Part shown: piece by piece, positions 1 to 8,604 of the stretch
Numbering within the stretch: the first letter of the stretch is position 1
Layout of the letters: each line of letters starts with the position of its first letter
DNA from: Bdellovibrionales bacterium
GTDB lineage: Bacteria; Bdellovibrionota; Bdellovibrionia; Bdellovibrionales; UBA1609
Reading direction: 5' to 3'
Assembly: GCA_013216195.1 (NCBI GenBank)
Contig: JABSOQ010000028.1
Span: 1-33,264, forward strand
Length of the DNA: 33,264 nt
Made by a program: the position numbers and the translations under genes
Notes under the pieces: model-generated
Told to the model about the DNA's origin: nothing
Database searches by the model: none
What the model saw: the letters and a program-made list of their open reading frames with translations, nothing else

Positions 1-1
1 C

Positions 2-883
2 ACGGCCAGAAGTACAGACGAACTGATTGTTCTCTTTGAAGCGGGGCAGAGTTATTCAAGCCCTGAGATTCAAGCGATAAAAAAGCGACTCTACATTTAG
101 TACAGCAGCTTTATTCTAAGTTCTTTAAAGCCTGGTCTTAACAAATTAAGGCGTCTATTTCGCACCTTTGCCACCTCCGAAGAAGATCTCGTCAGTCACC
201 TCAATGGCCTTTTCGAGTACTTTTCTAATGCAGAGCTTGCAGGCATTTATGTTGACCCTCTCGCACCCGACAATGATGCCTATCGTGATGAAGTTCAAAG
301 ACAGTTCGGGGGTAAGATCTGGACCCGCTCAAGAGACATGCAATTTGAGCAAATTAGCCGGCTTATTGAAACATCAAACACGGCCTATCAAAATTTAAGA
401 ATGCGCGAAGGTCTCATCAAATCGGCGAGAAACAGAGCACAGTTCGTTTCAGCCATCACTGGTCTAACGGAAATCGAAAGACTCGCATTGAACTTCAATC
501 AAGTTAGAGAAACATTGATTATCAATGATGAAGAAGCCGCAAAGCTTGAAGAGATCGAACAGCTCGATAACTTTAGCGTGAGACAAAGAAGACAAATTCT
601 TAAAGAGTCTATTGTCGGAGCCTTTGACTCTGGCCTAACGATAACGCCCGATCGATTAGGCTTCTCGCTCGCTGAGTTTCTAAACCTCGTTGAGTTTTAC
701 AAACCTCTCAGCATTGATTTCAGAAAACCTGAATTCGAGCCTTTCTGGCGGTTCGCCATGCAGAGTCTAGAGTCTGAGACAATGGCAAGAGCATTCTTGC
801 AAGAGGCACCAAGAAGCTTTCTTAGAGACAACCGAGCTGATATGAATCAGTGGGTCTATAGGCGTTTTGATATCTTTGACTAA
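2..883 (+). pseudogene. Interrupted gene, 5' end outside window, in-frame amber stop
   Basis: One reading frame is open from base 2 to the TAA at 881-883 except for a TAG at 98-100. The 32 visible codons before the TAG and the 260 after it both look like charged, soluble, helical protein. The downstream part has no ATG, GTG or TTG before 338, so it is unlikely to be an independent gene starting right after the TAG. An internal ATG at 338 could give a 181-residue C-terminal piece, but it has no clear ribosome-binding site. I do not recognise the family. The C-terminal part is rich in Arg, Glu and Phe, with no membrane segment. A single C-to-T change in a CAG glutamine codon would explain the stop. 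Pseudogene, sequencing error and read-through all remain possible. Confidence 0.6.
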
Positions 884-1128
884 TGACTACTCGAAGAATT
901 TTTTCCGCAAATTAATTTCTCACGCCGAGACCAACTTTTAGACTGCTGTAAAAGCTTTGATGAACTCACTAATTTAGGGAACGATTCAAGACGCCCTCAA
1001 CAAGTTCAAGTTTTGCAATCTTGATCTGTTGGTCGAGAGTCAATCGCAGTCATACACATGATTTCTCAAAATGAGACGCTCTTCCGAAAACACATATATT
1101 AATTGAGAACCCGGGGGGGCAGCTAAAT

Positions 1129-1857
1129 ATGATGAAAATCAATGTACTTCTTCTATCGACAGTCATGATGGTAGCTTTTCAAAACTGCAGCAGTAGTAAT
1201 AGCAACTACAGCCAAAAAGATAATGGATCGAGCTATCCCGAAGGGTCACAAGCCCCTCTGAACCCTGGAGAGCCAGGACTTCAGCCACAAGAGCCATCAC
1301 CGTCGCAAAAGTTCTTTGTTGAAAAACAAAAGTGTATATTTAAGCTCGAGGGCGAAGCGGGCTGGCGATGGAGCGTAGAGAGATTTACAAACGCAGGAGG
1401 TGACTGCAGTGATTTCGACTCGATGATCGCCGAAGCCAACCCTCGAGCGATTGTAGTGGAATCTGAAAGTCGATATGTATACGACCCAGTGACTAATAGC
1501 TCTAAATGGAAGTGTCAGTTTGACTTCGTCGGGCCAAATGGTTTTGAGTGGACAACAGAAAGATACACTGAGGAGCGTGCTAATTGCAGGGAAGTCGAGT
1601 TGCCAATTGTTGAGGAGAATAACCCCCGGGCCTCAGTTTCTCTTTCTACTGTGTTTGTCAAAGACCCCATCGGCTCAGGTAGCAAACACAAGTGCGTGTA
1701 TGAGATGGTTGGAGACCAGTCTGCTACGTGGAGGAGCTTAAGGTATGTTGCGGATTCCGAAGAGTGTAAAACCTCTGAACTCGACTTCGTTGAAGCAAAT
1801 AACCCGTTAGCATCGGTCTCTCTTGAGGCCATTATATTCACAACGGACATTTGGTAA
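1129..1857 (+). CDS. Exported, probably lipid-anchored protein with three tandem ~60-residue Cys repeats
   Basis: 242 residues. The N-terminus is a short hydrophobic stretch ending in a cysteine at residue 20, followed by a Ser/Asn/Gly/Pro-rich linker (about 21-62). This is typical of lipoproteins, although the residues just before the Cys (Phe-Gln-Asn) do not fit the strict lipobox. Three repeats then run at about 67-126, 127-186 and 187-242. Each has Lys-x-Lys-Cys near its start, a Trp, an Arg-aromatic pair, a second Cys, and a Glu-x-Asn-(Asn)-Pro-x-Ala-x-Val end, so each repeat probably closes its own disulfide. The start is fixed by a seven-G run at 1113-1119, nine bases before the ATG; a second ATG follows at once. 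The gene ends 23 bases from the convergent protease gene. Function unknown; a periplasmic or surface binding role is a guess. Confidence 0.75.
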   Translation: MMKINVLLLSTVMMVAFQNCSSSNSNYSQKDNGSSYPEGSQAPLNPGEPGLQPQEPSPSQKFFVEKQKCIFKLEGEAGWRWSVERFTNAGGDCSDFDSMIAEANPRAIVVESESRYVYDPVTNSSKWKCQFDFVGPNGFEWTTERYTEERANCREVELPIVEENNPRASVSLSTVFVKDPIGSGSKHKCVYEMVGDQSATWRSLRYVADSEECKTSELDFVEANNPLASVSLEAIIFTTDIW

Positions 1858-1880
1858 ATTACTGAGCTGCGAGCTCAAGC

Positions 1881-3230
1881 TCATTGAGTTTGCCGTTCGA
1901 GACTTTTCATTGCCTCGAGGCCCTGTATTCTGCCGAACCCGAAATCAACATCATACCCCTGGGGGCCAAGGTCTTTTGCAGTCTCAATCACGGTCGAGAT
2001 CAAAAGCTCGCTTTCGACCTCAGGATGAGCTTGCCTCAATAATGCAAAAATACCAGCGACGTGTGGGGCCGACATGGATGTACCAAGTTGCTCCCTATAT
2101 CGTCCGTTAGAACTTGCTGAGTAAATTTTAAAGCCCGGTGCCGTAAGTTCTGGCTTGTTCAGCGAAAAGTCTTGCCACTGAGCCGGGCCCACGGCGCTGA
2201 AGTACATCAAGCGGTCACTGTGCTCAGTTGAGCCGACTGAAACTGCTCCCGGGCAGCCTCCTGGTAGCCCGATCGAAGCTTTAGCCGGGCCATTGTTACC
2301 AGCTGCAAAAACAGGTATTACGCCCATATCAGCCCAGGAGGCAACAACTTCACAATAGGCCACATCTTCTGGGCTTCGTTCTGAAAATGAAGACCTCGTA
2401 CCCCAAGAGCCGTTGACGATATGAACCGAGTCGTCAGTTTCAGGATATTCATCAGGGTCAACCATCCAGTGCATAGCTTCTAGTATCTTCTCTTTACTCG
2501 ACTCGCCGCCACGATCAAAAATACGAGCCACAACGAGCATGGCACCTGGAGCTACCCCGATGGCACGGCGAGAGTGAGTGCCCCCAACAAGAGTTCCGGC
2601 AATGTGCGTACCGTGGTCAAACTCATCGGCTGGCTCTTCATTTTTTTCGGCAGAGAAGTTTTTGAAGTGAAGAACTTTGCCCTCTAGGTCGCGGTGGTTG
2701 GCTTTGATGCCTGTGTCGAGCACTCCAATTCGAACCCCCTCGCCTCTGAGCTCTGGGTACTCTTGATGAATCTGCTTGGCTCCGACCTTTTCGATTCCCC
2801 ATGCGTAGGGGTATTTGCGAGAAATCTTTGCTTCAGACTGCTCTTGCTTTTCTAGAAAAACAGGCTCATCGAGCCTTTCGACACTCTTCAAGCCTGGTAA
2901 CTCGAGTGCTTGCCTTAAGTTGTGCCGACTCAACCTCACACCAACGCCATTAATTAAGGGAAACAACTTCAATACGTTGGCATTCAACTGCGGCATAGCA
3001 GTCATCAGCCTCTTTGCAGGCAATGAGTTCGTAGCAATCAACTGACCGAGACTGGCCGGCTTAGCCAACAACTCTGGTTGCTCAAAAAGCAATAGAGTAT
3101 TGTGTGATGGGTCAGCAACAGCCGACGAAGAGTGCAGATATTCAGTTGTCGCGCGATCGACAAAAACCTCTGCCCCAGCTAGCGCTGAGCAAAACCCTAA
3201 GCAAAGAAATAGACCTGACCTTAACACCAC
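1881..3230 (-). CDS. Subtilisin-like serine protease (peptidase S8), exported
   Basis: 449 residues with a Sec signal peptide (about 1-20, Ala-Gly-Ala end). A propeptide-like region runs to about 140. The S8 catalytic core follows: Asp172 in V-L-D-T-G, His206 in D-H-G-T-H, the oxyanion Asn in the A-A-G-N-N-G stretch (about 309-314), and Ser385 in G-T-S-M-S-A-P-H. All catalytic residues are present and the length suits a single-domain secreted subtilase with prodomain. The start is GTG with a strong G-rich ribosome-binding site (complement of 3232-3240). It is divergent from the gene at 3376, with about 145 bases between them. Secreted subtilases usually degrade proteins outside the cell; in a predator the prey envelope or cytoplasm would be plausible targets, which is inference. 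Confidence 0.92.
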   Translation of the reverse strand: MVLRSGLFLCLGFCSALAGAEVFVDRATTEYLHSSSAVADPSHNTLLLFEQPELLAKPASLGQLIATNSLPAKRLMTAMPQLNANVLKLFPLINGVGVRLSRHNLRQALELPGLKSVERLDEPVFLEKQEQSEAKISRKYPYAWGIEKVGAKQIHQEYPELRGEGVRIGVLDTGIKANHRDLEGKVLHFKNFSAEKNEEPADEFDHGTHIAGTLVGGTHSRRAIGVAPGAMLVVARIFDRGGESSKEKILEAMHWMVDPDEYPETDDSVHIVNGSWGTRSSFSERSPEDVAYCEVVASWADMGVIPVFAAGNNGPAKASIGLPGGCPGAVSVGSTEHSDRLMYFSAVGPAQWQDFSLNKPELTAPGFKIYSASSNGRYREQLGTSMSAPHVAGIFALLRQAHPEVESELLISTVIETAKDLGPQGYDVDFGFGRIQGLEAMKSLERQTQ

Positions 3231-3375
3231 TCCCCCCTCCTTGAATTTTCAATAAAAATCGTTTCACAACCGCCCAAAGCTCGCAATAGATGACGCTCAG
3301 GCACCCTCGAAGAAACGGCTCCAGCAGCACCATTCAACCTGTTTTTTTGCACAACTATTGCAATTACCTACTCTG

Positions 3376-4602
3376 ATGAAGTTTATCAGTGTTCTATTGG
3401 CTCTCAGCATGTTGGCAGTGCCCTCATTCGGCACTACGGGGTCTCGCTGTGACGTTATTCTGGAGCAGATCCCAGAGACTGCAGATCTAAAGAACTCCAT
3501 TCCGATGCTTGTTGAGCGGTGGCGAGAGCTCTCATCTAGCCGGCTCAGATCATCGCTCTCGACTGAAAGTGGCCGACTGTCTCAATCCGCTGTGGCTAGA
3601 AGCATTCAGATGGATGTTTCAACGTTTTCAAAATATGCAAACAACAAGCTGCCTATGAACTGGAACCACGCCGTCAAGTTTGGTGAAGCACTTGGAGTTG
3701 ACCCCCTTTGGCTCATTGGCCAAGACTTGCTACTTGCCTACAATAGCACTCGCCATGAACTCAACCCCGTTGATATCAAGGCCTTTGCCCCTTCTCATTT
3801 CGTCAGGACTGCTACCGATGTGCTGACCCGAAGCTCAAATGCCGAGAGCGGGCAACCGCCAATCGCAGATATTGAAGCAGATCAGTTTTGCCTAGAGACT
3901 TGCCCTACAGAGGACCTCTTAAGAGAGCTTGCCGATAGAGGCTGGGACATTTCACATGTGAGATTGATTCACCCTCCCGAAAAACCCAAGACGCCAATGC
4001 AGGTGTTTTTAGAGCAAGTGCCCACTTACTCGCAAAAACGCTCTGAGCTTTACACGAGGGCTGCAGAGGGTGTGCGTTTCGGCTACACAAAAGACCCCAT
4101 CGGTGCAACTGAGCGCTACTTTCAAGATTACTTCGAACCCGCTCTTCGATTGATTTCATCAGCACCTAATTCTGAAGAGCTCAGGCTGCGCATGTACAAC
4201 ACGAATGAAATTCGGTTTCGTGATGACCACCAGGCCCACGCACGAATTGTGAGTTTCAACATTCGAATTAGGCCAACTCGATTCGCTAGAAAAGATGAAT
4301 TTCAAGATGAGTTTCAGGCCTTCACACAAAGTTTTATGAGCGAGCTCTGCGCAAGCAACCTGAGCTTTATAAGAGAACACTTCAGTTCAAATGCCATTGA
4401 GATCAACCAAGAGTTCGGCGACAGTTTCAACCGCCTGGTGCTGCTACCATTGCAATCGGATCAACATGATCAGTTTGATTTGCTAGTTGTCAGGTACTCA
4501 ACAGTCGAGAGAGGCGTAGTGTCTGCAAGTCTACTTACTCACCCTGAGATATTGGCTGCCCAATCTCGAGGAAGCCTAAGAGACCAATTGCTAGGCCTGT
4601 AG
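3376..4602 (+). CDS. Exported protein with an XRE-type helix-turn-helix domain
   Basis: 408 residues from the ATG at 3376; a TTG at 3358 in the same frame is also possible. Neither start has a clear ribosome-binding site. Residues 1-19 form a good Sec signal peptide, followed by G-S-R-C-D-V-I-L at about 22-29. Residues about 50-117 look like a Cro/C1 (XRE) DNA-binding domain: a helix with R-L-S-Q-S-A-V-A-R, the turn and recognition helix with D-V-S-T-F-S-K-Y, then a helix ending G-V-D-P-L-W-L. The remaining 290 residues are not recognised and hold a Cys pair (F-C-L-E-T-C). An HTH domain behind a signal peptide is unusual, because the periplasm has no DNA to bind. A later cytoplasmic start (Met at residue 44) would remove the paradox, but the upstream frame encodes too good a signal to dismiss. 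Divergent from the subtilase. Confidence 0.75.
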   Translation: MKFISVLLALSMLAVPSFGTTGSRCDVILEQIPETADLKNSIPMLVERWRELSSSRLRSSLSTESGRLSQSAVARSIQMDVSTFSKYANNKLPMNWNHAVKFGEALGVDPLWLIGQDLLLAYNSTRHELNPVDIKAFAPSHFVRTATDVLTRSSNAESGQPPIADIEADQFCLETCPTEDLLRELADRGWDISHVRLIHPPEKPKTPMQVFLEQVPTYSQKRSELYTRAAEGVRFGYTKDPIGATERYFQDYFEPALRLISSAPNSEELRLRMYNTNEIRFRDDHQAHARIVSFNIRIRPTRFARKDEFQDEFQAFTQSFMSELCASNLSFIREHFSSNAIEINQEFGDSFNRLVLLPLQSDQHDQFDLLVVRYSTVERGVVSASLLTHPEILAAQSRGSLRDQLLGL

Positions 4603-4792
4603 TCAGCCGCACAAAAGAATCACACGACTCGTCTCACAGCTCCAACAGATTCAAACCAATTCTTGACGAAACGCTCTGACACTTTCTTAACAAAAGTTTC
4701 TTTGGCCACCGAGTTTTGTCGACACAATCAAAACTTGCTAACAGAGCATGTTATGACAGGTCTCCCTTGCACACTAAGGCTTTCAGAATTCT

Positions 4793-4821
4793 TTGACCGA
4801 CAAAAAAAGCTCCAATAGGTT
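4793..4821 (+). promoter_or_regulatory. Possible sigma-70 promoter for the 4900 gene
   Basis: TTGACC at 4793-4798 is a near-perfect -35 box. Seventeen bases later comes TAGGTT (4816-4821), a weak -10 box. A transcript from here would have a leader of about 70 bases containing the hairpin at 4858-4880. The call rests on sequence match only. Confidence 0.3.
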
Positions 4822-4857
4822 TTTTAAACAAGAAAACAATCGTTAACAAAAAACAAA

Positions 4858-4880
4858 TGATCGGCCGAGCTGGCCGATCA
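4858..4880. promoter_or_regulatory. Perfect 9-bp hairpin or operator just before the G-run ribosome-binding site
   Basis: TGATCGGCC and GGCCGATCA are exact reverse complements separated by five bases. The hairpin ends 9 bases before the GGGGG at 4890-4894 of the next gene, so it would sit in the mRNA leader or act as a protein-binding palindrome. On the minus strand it is followed by a T-rich stretch (TTTGTTTTTTG) and would read as a terminator for antisense transcripts, but no minus-strand gene lies upstream to need one. Confidence 0.55.
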
Positions 4881-4899
4881 AAGAACTCTGGGGGACTAC

Positions 4900-5460
4900 A
4901 TGTCAATTTTTCGAAACGCGCTAGTAATTGCCTTAGCGCTTGTGGCGCAAGCTACTTTTGCTCAAGAAATGTCTGTTAAAAAAATCGCTTCGCTATGTAA
5001 AGGCCGAGATGTAGAGACTTGCAACTACCGAAATCAGTACTGGAGAATGACCTGCGAATTTCATGAAGACGGCACAGTTGAAATCAACAAAACTTGGGGT
5101 GGAAATGCTTGGACACCTGTAGTGCCTGTTGTTAGCCCCGACAAAACCATGGAAGAAGATGATCAAGTTCTTCTTATGACTCTTCTTGGTGACATCCGTG
5201 CTACCGACAATGCACCAACTGCCAGCGAGGCACACGACGACAACCTTTTCTATCAGTACGGCATTTGGACTTACGGAGTTTATGAAGAGTACAGCGCCTT
5301 AGAACACAGAGAGGGCTATGAAGAGCCATGGACAACTCGAATCGCCACAATCAACAGCTACGGCGAAGAGAAAATGGAGGGCGAATCTGCCACAGAATTG
5401 ATGGCACTTGCTAACAAGTACTGCACCTGGGATCTACTAAGACGCTCTGACGCTGAATAG
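4900..5460 (+). CDS. Exported protein of unknown function, 186 residues
   Basis: The signal peptide is residues 1-21, ending A-T-F-A. The mature part is acidic and rich in aromatic residues (Trp, Tyr). It has cysteines in L-C-K, E-T-C-N-Y, M-T-C-E-F and K-Y-C-T-W, enough for two disulfides, which supports a periplasmic or secreted location. The start is set by GGGGG at 4890-4894. A strong terminator follows directly, so this is a single-gene transcript. No family recognised. Confidence 0.8.
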   Translation: MSIFRNALVIALALVAQATFAQEMSVKKIASLCKGRDVETCNYRNQYWRMTCEFHEDGTVEINKTWGGNAWTPVVPVVSPDKTMEEDDQVLLMTLLGDIRATDNAPTASEAHDDNLFYQYGIWTYGVYEEYSALEHREGYEEPWTTRIATINSYGEEKMEGESATELMALANKYCTWDLLRRSDAE

Positions 5461-5469
5461 TTTTTTAAG

Positions 5470-5515
5470 CCTTGAAGGGCCCAACCCTCTCCGTGGCTCT
5501 TCAAGGTTCTTTTTT
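5470..5515 (+). terminator. Rho-independent terminator after the 4900 gene
   Basis: CCTTGAAGGGCC (from 5470) pairs with GGCTCTTCAAGG (5495-5506): twelve pairs, one of them G-U. A T-rich tail (TTCTTTTTT) ends at 5515. Confidence 0.85.
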
Positions 5516-5717
5516 CAGGCCCAGCTATTTGCTAAGGCCTTCAAACAGGTGACACTGCATACACGAGAACCGCATCGGTTTAATCCACTGCTCCGGCACT
5601 CACTCGACCAACCAAGTCTCCAAGTCTCCAGACCACCGTTAACTACTTGATTCTACTTAAATTTTGTGACCCCTTCTGATTGCGCAACGCATAATATTTT
5701 GGTAGTTTATTCGTTCG

Positions 5718-7502
5718 ATGAACGTCACCCAATCGGCCAAGAGCCTTCTATTCTTGTTACCTCTGATTTTGAGTGTCGCCGCTGAAACCTCCTTTGCGGC
5801 ACCTCGTGACCGTGGTCGGTGTGCAGCTGAACTAGATGAGCCTTTCCCCGAATTTATAGTTTCTCCCTCTCTCGATCATATGGAAGAAGGCTTTGCTGAC
5901 CACTGCACCGAATCTTGGGTAACCGCAACTCTGGAGAAACTAAAGGGCCATATTGAACACGCTCGTAGACTTAGATTTTCAATGCGAAAAGCTGTGCAAA
6001 ATCAGCGCAGGCTATGGCAACAAGAAGACGCTGAAAGATTAGCCACTCCCTATAATTTCAGCGAACTCACATCTAGGATCATTCACACATACCGAGAAAT
6101 CGACACAAAGAGTTCGGCAAGAGGCCGTGTGCCGCCTGAATTGATTTTCGATTTTGTTATCGACGCCTTAAACTGGTTTTCACCTTTTCCCAGTAGACAT
6201 CAAGACAGTATTCAGCCAGTGTTCGCTAGATCGAAAACTCCGAGCCTAGACATGCACGGCTGGAACCCGGCCCGGTTTCCCACCGAACTTCCAACACCAG
6301 ACTCAGAGCAAACACTTGTCGCAAACGCGACACCCAGGCAGCTCGTTCTAAACCCTAGCCTGAGAGAAAGGGTTGTCTACAACTACTATGAAATTGACAA
6401 AATTAGCCTTCGCCCGGTTCGACTGACAAAAGATAAAAGCTTTGATCACAGCCACAAACCAAACTTTTTGACTGAATTTCAAAACGACATTGGGCCCAAC
6501 TCGTATCGCCTTGTCGAAGTTGATGGTGTACCCATGCTTGCCGGCCCGCCTTTGAAAACCGAGAACGGCCGCCTTATCTGGAGTGAGCAACTAGCAGAAA
6601 CGGCTCGCACCTGGAATACTATAAACCCCTTTTTCAAGTTTTCTATTGGCCAGACAACAGGCGGCGAGTTCAGAGTTCTCTCGCCTTTGTTTAGAATTCG
6701 GTCACTTCGAAACCAAGTGCAATTTAGCCCCGCTGATATCAGACAGCTCGATTCAGCTCTGCTAAATCTAGCTAAACAAAGAGCATCAGACAGCCAATTT
6801 CATGTTGGCTTGGCTGAGAGGCAACATATGCTTGGTCAGCTTTTGCACGATCACTACCGAGTAGCCAACTTTGGCCCATTCGGTAACTCGTTCTCTAGTT
6901 TTGGCATGACTCCTCTTGGCTACTACACTCAGCGCAATCACGTTCTATTCAGTGAAGATTCTCTTTTTCGTTTTTCAAATGTCGTAAAAGCTCAACTGCT
7001 TTTTGCAATGAGTGTTGAAGATCGCTCTAGACATCTTCAGTATCTTGTCGATGAAGACCGATTTCGCGATTTGTTTGAAACCGTTTATTGGCTACAACAT
7101 GAAAGCTTGAGCTTTGGTCGATTTCGAACCGATATAAGAAGACCTGCCACACCTGGCTTTCAGGTACACACAGGCAATAAGACCTCACTGGTCGCTCGTG
7201 AATGGATCACTGAAAAAAGTCTGATCAAGCACCACAAAAAACACGGTGGTCAAGACGAGTTAAACCTAGCGACTACTACCGAATATGAGAGCGCAGCCAA
7301 AGAGTTCTTTGAGGCTGCAGACAACACCCAAATCTCAATTGAAGCCACAAACGGGCAAGTTATCATAAAGTATGACTTTGCTACCCGAGAGTTTGGTGTG
7401 GTTACGTTAGGTGGCAAGATGATTACCTACTTTCAACTCGATGAATCTCAAGTGCCAGTAGATGAGTTTCATGACCGAATCGGAGAGGGCATATTCAGGT
7501 AG
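5718..7502 (+). CDS. Exported multidomain protein with a C-terminal RNase-toxin-like (BECR-fold) domain
   Basis: 594 residues. The signal peptide is residues 1-27, followed by G-R-C-A-A-E-L with Cys35. Residues about 40-480 are not recognised and are rich in Arg, Phe and His. The last 110 residues (about 484-594) carry a pattern I associate with toxin domains at the ends of polymorphic toxins and phage proteins. These are K-H-H-K-K-H-G (504-510), an E-Y-E-S-A-A-K-E-F-F helix (522-531), Y-D-F-A-T-R-E-F-G-V-V (552-562) and M-I-T-Y-F (568-572). That family has the Barnase/EndoU/ColicinE5/RelE (BECR) fold and usually cuts RNA. The assignment is by eye. No immunity gene is evident; the next gene is also exported. 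There is no clear ribosome-binding site before the ATG at 5718. An exported RNase would make sense if delivered into another cell. Confidence 0.7.
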   Translation: MNVTQSAKSLLFLLPLILSVAAETSFAAPRDRGRCAAELDEPFPEFIVSPSLDHMEEGFADHCTESWVTATLEKLKGHIEHARRLRFSMRKAVQNQRRLWQQEDAERLATPYNFSELTSRIIHTYREIDTKSSARGRVPPELIFDFVIDALNWFSPFPSRHQDSIQPVFARSKTPSLDMHGWNPARFPTELPTPDSEQTLVANATPRQLVLNPSLRERVVYNYYEIDKISLRPVRLTKDKSFDHSHKPNFLTEFQNDIGPNSYRLVEVDGVPMLAGPPLKTENGRLIWSEQLAETARTWNTINPFFKFSIGQTTGGEFRVLSPLFRIRSLRNQVQFSPADIRQLDSALLNLAKQRASDSQFHVGLAERQHMLGQLLHDHYRVANFGPFGNSFSSFGMTPLGYYTQRNHVLFSEDSLFRFSNVVKAQLLFAMSVEDRSRHLQYLVDEDRFRDLFETVYWLQHESLSFGRFRTDIRRPATPGFQVHTGNKTSLVAREWITEKSLIKHHKKHGGQDELNLATTTEYESAAKEFFEAADNTQISIEATNGQVIIKYDFATREFGVVTLGGKMITYFQLDESQVPVDEFHDRIGEGIFR

Positions 7503-7607
7503 CCTGACTCGACTTCGTTGCACCTCGGTTTGACCTGCTCGTTCACTAATGCTCACCTTAACAGGTTAGAAAGCTAAAAAGTTTGCTTGATGAATGAGGG
7601 GGATTCT

Positions 7608-7937
7608 ATGAGAGCTATTTTGATCGCTATTTTAATGAGTGTTTTTTGTCTAGCAGCCGGGGCTGAAGTTACACAACATCGCATCGAGCCCGCTGCTGAT
7701 ACGAACGTGGCAGAACAATTCAGACAAAGCCTTACAGCAAGATCTAGCACTGTCGAAATCTGCAACTACAGTGACTCTAGGAACTCACTTAAAGCCTGCA
7801 ACGACCGGCTCTCGACTCTATCACTGTTATCGAATGAAAATGTTCAGATCACAGGCTCGTGCAGAAGGTCATCTGAAAGCATTTACTGCGCAGATTTGAG
7901 AGCTATTGTGACGGTCTTTAAAAACTCAGACAATTGA
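7608..7937 (+). CDS. Small exported protein, 109 residues, unknown
   Basis: The ATG at 7608 is preferred over one 21 bases upstream because the G-run (7598-7602, GAGGGGG) lies at proper distance. The signal peptide is residues 1-19, ending A-A-G-A. The mature part has four cysteines in two close groups, consistent with disulfides. It lies 105 bases after the RNase-toxin-like gene on the same strand. A cognate immunity role is conceivable, but immunity proteins to RNases normally stay in the cytoplasm, so the signal peptide argues against it. Confidence 0.72.
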   Translation: MRAILIAILMSVFCLAAGAEVTQHRIEPAADTNVAEQFRQSLTARSSTVEICNYSDSRNSLKACNDRLSTLSLLSNENVQITGSCRRSSESIYCADLRAIVTVFKNSDN

Positions 7938-7957
7938 CAGATCTGAGACCAAAAACA

Positions 7958-7985
7958 AAAAGGCCTAGTGAAAACTAGGCCTTTT
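7958..7985. terminator. Bidirectional terminator between convergent genes
   Basis: AAAAGGCCTAG (7958-7968) and CTAGGCCTTTT (7975-7985) are exact reverse complements around a six-base loop. With the A-rich left flank and T-rich right arm it can stop transcription from both the 7608 gene and the minus-strand gene ending at 8011. Confidence 0.88.
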
Positions 7986-8010
7986 AAAAATTCAAAATTT
8001 GCGAAAGCGG

Positions 8011-8460
8011 CTACTCTTCTATTGAACAGACAAAGCAGGCATGTGGGCCACCATCACCGGTGCCGGCAAAAAACACAGAGCTGTCAGGGTAGGCCTCATA
8101 CTTGCTCCCACACTGCTCCATGAAGTAGTCAGAACCTGCGATAGCTTCTTCTTTTGAGGCGATAAATGCCGTGTAACGATAGAAATAACCATTCGTCAGT
8201 TTATCTTCTCTGACGCCGCCCTCTTCGTTTGTGTACACAGCATCGAAAACTTCAGTGGGTGCCCCACAGTTAGAGCAACGTTGAACTTTTTCGATAAATG
8301 AGAGCGTCACATCGTCCCAGTCAATTGTGCGATCTGAACCGTCAAGTGGCAGAATCTCACAAACAATGCTTTCTCCGCTCTCAACCACCTCATCAATGAT
8401 TGATGCGTTTGCCGAAAAATTACCAATTAGTAATGTAACTAGAATCAAAACTGACTTCAT
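8011..8460 (-). CDS. Exported Cys-rich protein, 149 residues, unknown
   Basis: The signal peptide is residues 1-19, ending A-N-A. The mature protein is acidic with six cysteines, including R-C-S-N-C-G in the middle and C-F-V-C near the C-terminus. These could form disulfides or bind a metal; CxxC pairs are also seen in thiol redox proteins, but no thioredoxin fold is visible. The ribosome-binding site is strong and canonical (GAGGAGG, read on the minus strand just right of 8460). No family recognised. Confidence 0.78.
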   Translation of the reverse strand: MKSVLILVTLLIGNFSANASIIDEVVESGESIVCEILPLDGSDRTIDWDDVTLSFIEKVQRCSNCGAPTEVFDAVYTNEEGGVREDKLTNGYFYRYTAFIASKEEAIAGSDYFMEQCGSKYEAYPDSSVFFAGTGDGGPHACFVCSIEE

Positions 8461-8604
8461 TTTGGCCTCCTCAGTTTTAAAAGCTAGACAAATACGACCA
8501 AAGCCACAAGAGATACACTTGGTATTGAAAAAATCATGCGCAGAATTGAAAGCCTGAACATATGAGGTTTACCACCTTCTGCCCAGTCGAAGCTGGCACA
8601 GTCG

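Larger units (their letters stand above)
4603..4899. other. Intergenic leader region upstream of the 4900 gene
   Basis: Nearly 300 bases with no convincing coding frame on either strand. It is AT-rich toward the right and contains a promoter-like pair and a perfect hairpin, listed separately. Nothing else was recognised. Confidence 0.5.

Noticed and set aside
3142-3333. Minus-strand frame upstream of the subtilase
   Set aside because: It overlaps the subtilase start and its divergent promoter region, has no signal or family features and no ribosome-binding site.
7608-7937. Immunity protein for the RNase-toxin-like protein
   Set aside because: It has a signal peptide, whereas RNase immunity is needed in the cytoplasm; only adjacency supports it.
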